Source: Paracoccaceae bacterium
Lineage (GTDB): Bacteria > Pseudomonadota > Alphaproteobacteria > Rhodobacterales > Rhodobacteraceae
Length of the DNA: 6,748 nt
Direction of reading: 5' to 3'
Assembly: GCA_003561595.1 (NCBI GenBank)
Contig: PWWF01000037.1
Span: 1-6,748 of the forward strand
Each line of letters opens with the position of its first letter. Within the stretch, counting starts at the first letter, position 1. Under the pieces are notes generated by a model that made no database searches, had not been told where the DNA came from, and saw only the letters and a program-made list of their open reading frames with translations. Below, in pieces: positions 1-5,864 of this stretch. Position numbers and translations under genes: made by a program.

Positions 1-1053
1 GAGCAGGGGCGGCTGGAATTCATCAACCGGGCGGCTGAAAGCATGGTTGGCGTGGATGGGGCGCAGATGCTGGGTGAGCCGCTGGCAGAGATCGTGCCCG
101 AATTCGCGCCCCTGCTGGACCGCCTGCGCGCCAGCCCCGGCCAGGCCCGCATGCAGGAAGAGCTCAAGCTCGTGCGCGGCGGACGGTTGGAGACATTGCT
201 GGTGCGCGTGGCCGCGCGCAGGCAGGTCGATGGCCAGCTTGAAGGCTATGTCGTGGCCTTTGATGATGTCAGCGAACTGGTCTCGGCGCAGCGCATGGCG
301 GCCTGGGGGGATGTTGCGCGCCGGATCGCGCATGAGATCAAGAACCCGCTGACGCCGATCCAGCTCTCGTCGGAACGGATCGACCGCAAATTCGCGCGCA
401 AGCTGGATCAGGCAGATGCCGAAAGCCTGTCGCAACTGACCTCGGTGATCGTGCGCCAGACCAATGACCTGCGCCGCATCGTCGATGAATTCTCGCGCTT
501 TGCCCGGATGCCCGAACCCGACCGCCGCCCGCATGATCTGGTCGCGATCCTGCGCGATTGCGCGCTGCTGCAGGAAAGCGGTCAGCCCGATGTGCGCTTT
601 GACATCACGCTGCCCAACATGCCGGTCGTGGTCGAGGTGGATGAAACCATGATGGCGCAGGCCTTTACCAACCTGATCAAGAATGCGGGCGAGGCGACCG
701 AGAGCAAGCGCGCCCAGGGCGCGCCCGACGGGTTCGTACCCGAAATCCGCGTGCAATTTCAAGCGGATGATACGGATATGACCATCATCATCGCCGATAA
801 CGGGATCGGGCTGCCCGCAGATCGCGCGCGCCTGTTCGAGCCCTATGTGACCACGCGCCAGGAAGGCACCGGGCTGGGCCTGTCCATCGTGCGCAAGATC
901 ATCGAGGAACATGGCGGCACCCTGCGGCTGGACGATGCGCCGGTCTTTGACGGGTGCGATCATTCCGGCGCAATGGCGGTCATCCATTTGCCACGACTGG
1001 CACCCGAGGCAGCAGCAGAGACAGAAGCGGAATTGGCGGAGCAGCACAGATGA
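1..1053 (+). CDS. ntrY: Sensor histidine kinase NtrY, C-terminal part (5' end outside window)
   Basis: This is the cytoplasmic end of a membrane-bound two-component histidine kinase that autophosphorylates and passes phosphate to NtrX. The frame is open from base 1, so the start lies upstream; the ATG at 43 is internal. Window codons 1-90 look like a PAS domain (FINRAAESMVGVDG at its start). The H-box follows as HEIKNPLTPI with the phospho-accepting His at codon 111 (331-333). The ATPase domain shows the N-box (NLIKNAGEA, Asn at codon 228), the G1 box DNGIGLP (266-272), LFEPYVTT and the G2 box GTGLGLS (289-295), so all catalytic boxes are present. The transmembrane segments and HAMP domain usual for NtrY must lie upstream. 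An acidic, Ala/Glu-rich tail ends in a TGA that overlaps the ntrX ATG. NtrB is the main alternative, but the partner gene downstream and the H-box context favour NtrY. Confidence 0.93.
   Translation, partial: EQGRLEFINRAAESMVGVDGAQMLGEPLAEIVPEFAPLLDRLRASPGQARMQEELKLVRGGRLETLLVRVAARRQVDGQLEGYVVAFDDVSELVSAQRMAAWGDVARRIAHEIKNPLTPIQLSSERIDRKFARKLDQADAESLSQLTSVIVRQTNDLRRIVDEFSRFARMPEPDRRPHDLVAILRDCALLQESGQPDVRFDITLPNMPVVVEVDETMMAQAFTNLIKNAGEATESKRAQGAPDGFVPEIRVQFQADDTDMTIIIADNGIGLPADRARLFEPYVTTRQEGTGLGLSIVRKIIEEHGGTLRLDDAPVFDGCDHSGAMAVIHLPRLAPEAAAETEAELAEQHR
1038..1053 (+). promoter_or_regulatory. ntrX ribosome binding site and ntrY/ntrX ATGA overlap
   Basis: A GGAG at 1038-1041 lies eight bases before the ATG at 1050, inside the end of ntrY. 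The ATG shares bases with the ntrY TGA (ATGA, 1050-1053). This arrangement suggests translational coupling of kinase and regulator and fixes the ntrX start against the in-frame upstream ATG at 954. Confidence 0.75.
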
Positions 1054-2435
1054 GTGATATTCTTATTGTCGATGACGAGCGTGACATCCGCGCCCTGATA
1101 GCCGATATCCTGCAGGATGAGGGCTATACCACCCGCCTTGCCGCCAATTCGGATGAGGCGATGGCAGAGGTCAATGCCAACCCGCCCGCCATGCTGATCC
1201 TGGATATCTGGCTGAAAGACAGCAAGATGGACGGGATCGACATTCTGATGACGGTCAAACGCTCGAACCCGGATATTCCCATCGTGATTATCTCGGGTCA
1301 TGGCAATGTCGAGATTGCGGTCGCGGCGATCAAGCAGGGCGCCTATGATTTCATTGAAAAGCCCTTCAATATCGACAAGCTGATGGTCGTGATCAGCCGC
1401 GCGATGGAAGCGTCACGCCTGCGCCGCGAGAACCTCTCGCTCAAGCGGCGCGAATCCAATGCCGCGCAGATGCTGGGCGAAAGCCATGCGTTCCGCACGC
1501 TTTGCGCCAATCTGGAAAAGGTCACGCAATCCAACGCGCGGGTCATGTTCACCGGCCCCGCAGGCAGCGGGAAAGAGGCCGCGGCGCGTTATGTTTATGA
1601 GCATTCGGACCGCGCACAGGCGCCCTTTGTCTGCGTGTCCTCGGCCACGATCGAGCCTGACCGCATGGAAGAGGTGCTGTTCGGGCGCGAAAGCCCGGAA
1701 CGCGGGGTAGAGCCGGGGCTTCTGGAACAGGCGCATGCCGGTGTCGTCTATCTGGACGAGGTTGCCGATATGCCCATGGGCACCCAATCCAAGATCCTGC
1801 GCGTGCTGGTCGAGCAGCAATTCACCCGGCTGGGCGGCACGGACAAGGTGCGCGTGGACCTGCGTGTGATGTCGGCCACCACGCAGGATCTGGCCGCCAA
1901 TGTGCGCGAGGGGCGCTTTCGGCAGGAATTGTTCGACCGGCTCAGCGTGGTGCCCATCCGCGTGCCGGGGCTGGAAGAACGCTGCGAGGATATCCCGCTG
2001 CTGGCCGAGCATTTCATGGAAGAACTGCACCGCCTGCAGGGGCTGGCGCGGCGGCCGCTGTCGGACGGGGCGCGCGCACATCTGCAGACCATGCGCTGGC
2101 CCGGCAATATCCGCCAGTTGCGCAATGTGATCGAGCGCGCGATGATCCTGGGCGAGGCGGGCAGCCCCATCGAGATCAGCGATCTGCAAAGCGAAGCGCC
2201 CGCAGGCGATAACGGAGAGATTTCGCGCATCGTATTGTCGGGCAGCCTGACGACCCTGCCGCTGCGCGAGGCGCGCGAATTGTTCGAGCGCGAATATCTG
2301 CTGTCCCAGATCCAGCGCTTTGGCGGCAATATCAGCCGCACCGCCAGTTTCGTGGGGATGGAGCGTTCGGCGCTGCACCGCAAGCTGAAATCGCTGGGGG
2401 TGACCGCGCCCAAACTGTCCGAGGCGAAGGGCTAG
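1050..2435 (+). CDS. ntrX: Response regulator NtrX, AAA+ domain lacking the GAFTGA loop
   Basis: This 461-residue NtrC-family response regulator is the partner of NtrY. The receiver domain (about 1-120) has the acidic pair D8/D9, the phosphoacceptor D52 in LILDIW, S82 and K104. The AAA+ domain (about 138-370) has a Walker A of GPAGSGKE (169-176), a Walker B of VVYLDE (232-237), a sensor I-like SATTQDL (275-281), arginine-finger candidates R291 and R297 in FRQELFDRL, and sensor II WPGNIRQLRN (350-359). A Fis-type helix-turn-helix closes the protein (GGNISRTA...LHRKLKSLG, about 425-450). Where sigma-54 activators carry GAFTGA, this protein reads LFGRESPERGVEPGLLEQA: the motif is absent and the segment is about four residues shorter than in E. 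coli NtrC. The fold looks intact, so loss of sigma-54 contact but retention of DNA binding is inferred. The ATG at 1050 starts the receiver exactly (MSDILIVDDE). An NtrC identity is less likely given the ntrY partner. Confidence 0.94.
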   Translation: MSDILIVDDERDIRALIADILQDEGYTTRLAANSDEAMAEVNANPPAMLILDIWLKDSKMDGIDILMTVKRSNPDIPIVIISGHGNVEIAVAAIKQGAYDFIEKPFNIDKLMVVISRAMEASRLRRENLSLKRRESNAAQMLGESHAFRTLCANLEKVTQSNARVMFTGPAGSGKEAAARYVYEHSDRAQAPFVCVSSATIEPDRMEEVLFGRESPERGVEPGLLEQAHAGVVYLDEVADMPMGTQSKILRVLVEQQFTRLGGTDKVRVDLRVMSATTQDLAANVREGRFRQELFDRLSVVPIRVPGLEERCEDIPLLAEHFMEELHRLQGLARRPLSDGARAHLQTMRWPGNIRQLRNVIERAMILGEAGSPIEISDLQSEAPAGDNGEISRIVLSGSLTTLPLREARELFEREYLLSQIQRFGGNISRTASFVGMERSALHRKLKSLGVTAPKLSEAKG

Positions 2436-2517
2436 TGCGCGCAGCCCGTGCTTGCACTGCCGCGCAGGCTGTGTCACGCCCAAGGCTTCAACGCCATGCG
2501 GCAGGGGCGCGCAAGCC
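2436..2517 (+). other. ntrX-trkA intergenic region
   Basis: These 82 GC-rich bases hold no convincing terminator (no stem followed by a T-run) and no clear promoter. The only small symmetry is GTGC-TT-GCAC. AGGGG at 2503-2507, ten bases before the trkA ATG, is a possible weak ribosome binding site. The spacing allows read-through from ntrX, but an unrecognised promoter is also possible. Confidence 0.5.
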
Positions 2518-3894
2518 ATGAAAGTTATCGTGTGCGGGGCAGGGCAGGTCGGCTGGCAGATCGCGCGCCACCTGTCGAGTGAACGCAATGATGTGACCAT
2601 CGTCGACAGCAAGCCCGAACTGGTGCGCCGCGCCACCGACGCGCTGGAGGTGCAGGGCGTGGTGGGCTACGCGAGCTATCCCACCATCCTCGATCAGGCC
2701 GGTGCCTCTGATGCCGACATGATCATCGCGGCCACCTATTCCGATGAGGTCAATATGGTGACCTGTCAGGTGGCGCATTCGGTCTTTGGCGTGACGCGGC
2801 GCATCGCGCGGCTGCGCGAGCAATCCTATCTGAACCCGCGCTATTCCGACCTTTTCCGCCGCGAACACATGCCCATCGATGTCATCATCAGCCCCGAGCG
2901 CGAGGTCAGCCTTGCCGCGCTCGACCGTGTGGCCTATCCGCAGGCATTTGATGTGCATGAATATTTCCAGGGCAAGGCGCTGCTGATCGGGCTGCAACTG
3001 GATGCCGATTGCGCTGTGCTCGAAACCTCGCTGCGCGAATTGTCCGAGCTGTTTCCGACATTGCGGATCATGGTGGCAGGCGTCCGGCGCGGCAAGCGGC
3101 TGTTTGCGCCCGAACCCGAGGATCAGCTTTTCGCGGGCGATCAGGTCTATCTGCTGACCGATACCCGCGATGTCGCCCGCACATTCGAGGTCTTTGGCAA
3201 GCCCCCGCAGCCGCAGGGCCGCGTGCTGATCGTGGGGGGCGGCAATGTCGGCCTGACCGTCGCGCGGGCGCTGGAAAACCAGCCCCAGCGGGTCCGCGTC
3301 AAGGTGATCGAACGCGACCGCAGCCGCGCCGAGGCGGCGGCGGATGGGCTGAAACGCTCGATCGTGCTGCATGGCGACGGGATGGATGCGGGGCTTCTGG
3401 ATGAGGCCGGGATCACCAAGACCGATTCGGTCCTGCTGTTGACCGATGATGACCGCACCAATCTGCTGGCGGCCGTGCGCGCCAAGACCATGGGCGCGCG
3501 GCAGGCGATCTCGCTCATCAATGATCCGGGGCTGGTATCGCTGGCCGATGCGACGGGGGTGGATGCGCATATCAACCCGCGCGCGCTGACGATTTCGTCG
3601 ATCCTGCGGCATGTGCGCCATGGGCGGGTCCGCTCGGTCTATCTGCTGGGCGACCGAGAGGCCGAGGTGATCGAGGCGCAGGTGCTGGGCACCTCGGCGC
3701 TGTCGAATGCGCGCGTGCGCGATGTGGATTTCCCCGAAGGCGCGCTGCTGATCGGGGTGTCGCGCAAGGGCGAGTTCATGCGCCCCACGGGCGACATGGT
3801 CCTGCGCGAGGGCGATCTGGTGGTGATCTTCTCGCTGACGGCGGATGTCCCGCAGGTCGATGAATTGCTGCAGGTCGCGGTCGAGTATTTCTGA
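2518..3894 (+). CDS. trkA: Trk potassium uptake system, regulatory NAD-binding subunit TrkA
   Basis: TrkA is a peripheral cytoplasmic protein that binds NAD(H) and nucleotides and gates the TrkH potassium channel at the inner membrane. The 458 residues match the length of E. coli TrkA and form two tandem RCK halves. The first Rossmann unit opens at the N-terminus with CGAGQVG (GxGxxG at 7-12), and the acidic residue D30 ends its second strand. It is followed by a TrkA-C type domain (about 140-225). The second Rossmann unit starts at about 235 with RVLIVGGGNVG (glycines 240-245), followed by a second TrkA-C domain (about 375-455, GALLIGVSRKGEFMRP). The ATG at 2518 is chosen because strand one of the Rossmann fold (MKVIVCGAG) begins directly there. 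An in-frame TTG at 2452 would add 22 residues with no family match. The gene is intact and lies directly upstream of its partner trkH. Confidence 0.96.
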   Translation: MKVIVCGAGQVGWQIARHLSSERNDVTIVDSKPELVRRATDALEVQGVVGYASYPTILDQAGASDADMIIAATYSDEVNMVTCQVAHSVFGVTRRIARLREQSYLNPRYSDLFRREHMPIDVIISPEREVSLAALDRVAYPQAFDVHEYFQGKALLIGLQLDADCAVLETSLRELSELFPTLRIMVAGVRRGKRLFAPEPEDQLFAGDQVYLLTDTRDVARTFEVFGKPPQPQGRVLIVGGGNVGLTVARALENQPQRVRVKVIERDRSRAEAAADGLKRSIVLHGDGMDAGLLDEAGITKTDSVLLLTDDDRTNLLAAVRAKTMGARQAISLINDPGLVSLADATGVDAHINPRALTISSILRHVRHGRVRSVYLLGDREAEVIEAQVLGTSALSNARVRDVDFPEGALLIGVSRKGEFMRPTGDMVLREGDLVVIFSLTADVPQVDELLQVAVEYF

Positions 3895-3919
3895 TCCGTC
3901 CGGGCCGGACGGGTCAGAA
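3889..3919. repeat. Inverted repeat spanning the trkA stop codon, upstream of trkH
   Basis: The left arm TTCTGATCCGTCCGG (3889-3903) and right arm CCGGACGGGTCAGAA (3905-3919) are complementary over 15 bases with one G-T wobble (3895/3913), around a single central G. In RNA this can form a stem of about 14 bp with a GGC triloop. The left arm contains the trkA TGA (3892-3894), and the right arm ends just before the trkH Shine-Dalgarno sequence. No T-run follows, so it is not a classical terminator. It could affect mRNA stability, attenuate read-through, influence trkH translation, or be a copy of a dispersed palindromic repeat. Which of these applies cannot be told from one copy. Confidence 0.85.
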
Positions 3920-3923
3920 GGGC

Positions 3924-3929
3924 AGGGGG
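3924..3929 (+). promoter_or_regulatory. trkH ribosome binding site
   Basis: AGGGGG lies four bases before the ATG at 3934 and supports that start. It begins five bases after the end of the inverted repeat at the trkA/trkH junction, so folding of the hairpin could affect access to it. Confidence 0.6.
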
Positions 3930-3933
3930 CGCA

Positions 3934-5424
3934 ATGGGGTTTGGCGGGCGCGGCACAACCATTCTGGTGGCGCTGATCGGGGCGACAGCCGTGGCGATGC
4001 TGCTGCCTGCGGCTGTCGGATTCACGCTGCGCGAACATGCGCTGGCGCGCGCCTTTCTGTATTCGAGCGCGCTTTTGACCACTGGCGCGGGTCTGATCCA
4101 TCTGGCCGGGCGTAATCTGACCGGGCGCAATGCGATGCTGGCGCATCCCTTCTCGTATCTGGCGCTGATCTATCTGCTGCTGCCTGCGCTGATGGCCATT
4201 CCCCTGACCGAGGCTGTCCCCGGCCTGCGCTTTCGCGATGCCTGGTTCGAGATGATCGCCGCATTCACCACCACCGGGGCCAGCGTGATCGAGGGGGATA
4301 TCACGCTCAGCCTGCATCTGTGGCGCGCGCTGGTTGCATGGGGGGGCGGGCTGTTCATTCTGGTGGTGGCGACCGCGCTTCTGGCGCCGATGACTCTGGG
4401 CGGGTTCGAGTTGTTCGCAACCCAGGCCCGGCGGCAGACCGATCTGGCAGGCTGGCAGCGCGCGCATCGCAGCAGCGTGCTGGATGAGGGCTATGGTGAC
4501 AAGAGCCTGACGCGCCTGCGCGACCAGTTGAGCGTGATCGCGCCCTTTTATGCGGGTCTGACGCTGGTGCTGTGGGTGGCGCTGTCAATTGCCGGAAACC
4601 CGCCGCTGGCCGCGCTGATCGTGGCGATGTCCACGCTCTCGACCTCTGGCATCACCCCCGAGCCCGTCCTGATGGGCGGCGTGTCCGAACTGCTGGTGGC
4701 GCTGGTGCTGATGCTGGCGCTCTGCCGTCGCTTCTGGCCGGGCGCGCAACTGACGCTGGGGCGCCAGCCATTGGCCCGCGATCTGGAACTGCGCACGGGG
4801 CTTGTGTTGCTGGGCGCGATTGTCGCGTTGATGTCGCTGCGGCTGATCTTCGACGGCGGCACCACGCTGGCCGCGCTCTGGGGGCATGGGTTCACGGCGC
4901 TCTCGTTCCTGACCACGACGGGATTTGTCAGCGCCCATGCTGTCGGGCCGGATGGGGTGTTTGCGGGGCCTGCGGGCATGGTGCTGATCGGGCTTGCGAT
5001 GATCGGCGGTGGGGTCGCGACCACAGCGGGCGGGCTGAAGCTGCTGCGCGCCTTCGCGCTGTTCTGGCAGGCCCGGCACGAGGTCGAGCGCCTTGTCTAT
5101 CCCGCCAGCGTGGGTGGGGACGGCAACCGCCTGCGCGGCCTGCGCGAATTGGGGGCCGTATCGGCCTGGCAGTTCCTGATGATCTTCATCTTCTCGCTGA
5201 TGGCGCTGACAGCCCTGCTGACACTCGCGGGCCTGCGCATGGAAGATGCCATCGTTTTCGCGGTGGCCGCGCTCGCCACGACCGGCCCGCTGGCGCAGGT
5301 GGCAGGCGATGCGCCGCTCTTGTGGTCCGATCTGGGCGATCTGACCCGCGCCGCGCTGGCATTCGGCATGATCCTGGGGCGGTTGGAACTGCTGCTAATG
5401 CTGTCGATCTTCTGGCGCCGCTGA
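3934..5424 (+). CDS. trkH: Trk potassium uptake system, membrane channel subunit TrkH
   Basis: TrkH is the inner-membrane potassium-translocating subunit, built from four pseudo-repeats of helix, pore loop and helix, and gated by TrkA. It has 496 residues, close to E. coli TrkH (483). Strongly hydrophobic segments include about 9-29, 73-89 and 132-152. Four selectivity-filter loops can be read in order: FTTTGASV (111-118), STSGITPE (236-243), TTTGFVSA (327-334) and ATTGPLA (448-454), each with its filter glycine (115, 239, 330, 451). After the third loop, the flexible segment IGGGVATTAGGLKLLR (357-372) corresponds to the intramembrane gate region of the family. The ATG at 3934 has a good Shine-Dalgarno sequence and leads straight into the first membrane helix. 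The gene is 39 bases from trkA, and the pair probably forms one unit. All expected elements are present. TrkG or KtrB are related alternatives, but the trkA neighbour supports TrkH. Confidence 0.95.
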   Translation: MGFGGRGTTILVALIGATAVAMLLPAAVGFTLREHALARAFLYSSALLTTGAGLIHLAGRNLTGRNAMLAHPFSYLALIYLLLPALMAIPLTEAVPGLRFRDAWFEMIAAFTTTGASVIEGDITLSLHLWRALVAWGGGLFILVVATALLAPMTLGGFELFATQARRQTDLAGWQRAHRSSVLDEGYGDKSLTRLRDQLSVIAPFYAGLTLVLWVALSIAGNPPLAALIVAMSTLSTSGITPEPVLMGGVSELLVALVLMLALCRRFWPGAQLTLGRQPLARDLELRTGLVLLGAIVALMSLRLIFDGGTTLAALWGHGFTALSFLTTTGFVSAHAVGPDGVFAGPAGMVLIGLAMIGGGVATTAGGLKLLRAFALFWQARHEVERLVYPASVGGDGNRLRGLRELGAVSAWQFLMIFIFSLMALTALLTLAGLRMEDAIVFAVAALATTGPLAQVAGDAPLLWSDLGDLTRAALAFGMILGRLELLLMLSIFWRR

Positions 5425-5444
5425 GCGGGCAGACCGCCGCCCGC
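5425..5444 (+). terminator. Possible weak hairpin directly after trkH
   Basis: GCGGGC (5425-5430) and GCCCGC (5439-5444) can pair as a 6-bp GC stem with an eight-base loop, starting right after the trkH stop. No T-run follows, so intrinsic termination would be weak at best. In DNA this rich in GC such a stem could arise by chance. It is listed because it lies at the expected end of the trkAH unit. Confidence 0.3.
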
Positions 5445-5593
5445 GCGCCTTGCGCAAGTGCCGTTTCGCGCAACAAAGTTTCGCCGCCGGGCAGATTTTG
5501 TGGGTTTCGGGGCTGGAAGTTTCCGAAAACCCGTTCCATAGTCACGAGATAGGGAGACAAGGCTCCTTGCGTAAAGCAAACACGCCCAGCAAA

Positions 5594-5597
5594 AAGG
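5594..5597 (+). promoter_or_regulatory. hfq ribosome binding site
   Basis: AAGG in an A-rich stretch lies seven bases before the hfq ATG at 5605. It supports this start, which also gives the N-terminus expected for Hfq. Confidence 0.6.
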
Positions 5598-5604
5598 CAA
5601 GCGC

Positions 5605-5838
5605 ATGGCCAGTGACAGACAAAATCTGCAAGACGCATTTCTCAACCATGTCCGCAAGAACAAGGTTCCGGTGACGGTATTTCTGATCAACGGGGTCAAG
5701 CTGCAGGGGGTCATCACCTGGTTTGACAATTTCTGCGTGCTCTTGCGCCGCGACGGGCAAAGCCAGCTTGTCTACAAGCACGCCATATCGACGATCATGC
5801 CGGGCCAGCCGATTTCGCTCTATGAGGGTGATAGCTGA
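5605..5838 (+). CDS. hfq: RNA chaperone Hfq
   Basis: Hfq is a ring-forming Sm-like protein that pairs small RNAs with target mRNAs and influences mRNA translation and decay. It has 77 residues, close to the Sm core and lacking the long disordered tail of E. coli Hfq (102 residues), as is usual in alphaproteobacteria. Proximal-face residues are present: Q9 and D10 in NLQDAFLN, F43 in FDNFCVLL, and the Sm2 signature VYKHAIST with K58 and H59. The Sm1 region reads [13 protein letters not shown] (25-37). By alignment with the E. coli protein, the distal-face Tyr25 is Phe26 here, a conservative aromatic change. The lateral rim is basic but has only one Arg (HVRKNK, 15-20) where E. coli has RRER. 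Downstream hflX is close, a linkage common in proteobacteria. In Rhodobacter and Azorhizobium the homologue has been called nrfA and linked to nif gene expression. Confidence 0.97.
   Translation: MASDRQNLQDAFLNHVRKNKVPVTVFLINGVKLQGVITWFDNFCVLLRRDGQSQLVYKHAISTIMPGQPISLYEGDS
5824..5831 (+). promoter_or_regulatory. Possible hflX ribosome binding site inside the 3' end of hfq
   Basis: GAGGGTGA near the end of hfq resembles a Shine-Dalgarno sequence. Its GAGG core is seven bases before an in-frame CTG (5835) and ten before an ATC (5838), but about 37 bases before the GTG at 5865. It may be chance, since it encodes the Hfq residues YEGDS. If real, it would imply a non-canonical start or coupled re-initiation for hflX. 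Confidence 0.3.
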
Positions 5839-5864
5839 TCGCCCGCGACCCTGACGATACCGCC

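Larger units (their letters stand above)
5425..5604 (+). promoter_or_regulatory. trkH-hfq intergenic region, probable hfq promoter and leader
   Basis: This 180-base gap is the longest in the window, and its 3' half is richer in A/T than the genes, as expected for a promoter or leader. I could not place a convincing -35/-10 pair. It contains a perfect palindrome CTTGCGCAAG (5449-5458), four GTTTC motifs (5463, 5478, 5504, 5519), an imperfect inverted repeat CAAGG-CT-CCTTG (5558-5569), and a near repeat of the first palindrome's left side (CCTTGCGTAA, 5565-5574). That hfq starts its own transcript here is inferred. Confidence 0.5.

Noticed and set aside
954..1049. N-terminal extension of NtrX from an in-frame ATG at 954
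   Set aside because: It would add 32 residues before the receiver domain and overlap ntrY deeply. The ATG at 1050 has a Shine-Dalgarno sequence and starts the receiver fold exactly.
1413..2636. A 407-codon open frame on the - strand opposite ntrX
   Set aside because: It is a codon-bias shadow of ntrX. The composition is unlike a real protein, and it runs through the ntrX-trkA gap without a supporting start.
2488..4467. A 659-codon open frame on the - strand opposite trkA and trkH
   Set aside because: Its translation is rich in Arg, Gln, His and Pro with no recognisable domain, and it lies opposite two intact, well-recognised genes. Long antisense frames are expected in such GC-rich coding DNA.
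5513..5535. GGAA...CGTT in the hfq leader as an EcfG-type general stress promoter
   Set aside because: The spacing between the two elements is about 12 bases, too short for the usual 16-17, and the first element is GGAAG, not GGAAC.
4572..5552. A 326-codon + strand frame overlapping the end of trkH
   Set aside because: It is rich in Arg, Ala and Gly with no motif, in a different frame inside trkH. The TrkH frame carries the pore-loop motifs throughout.
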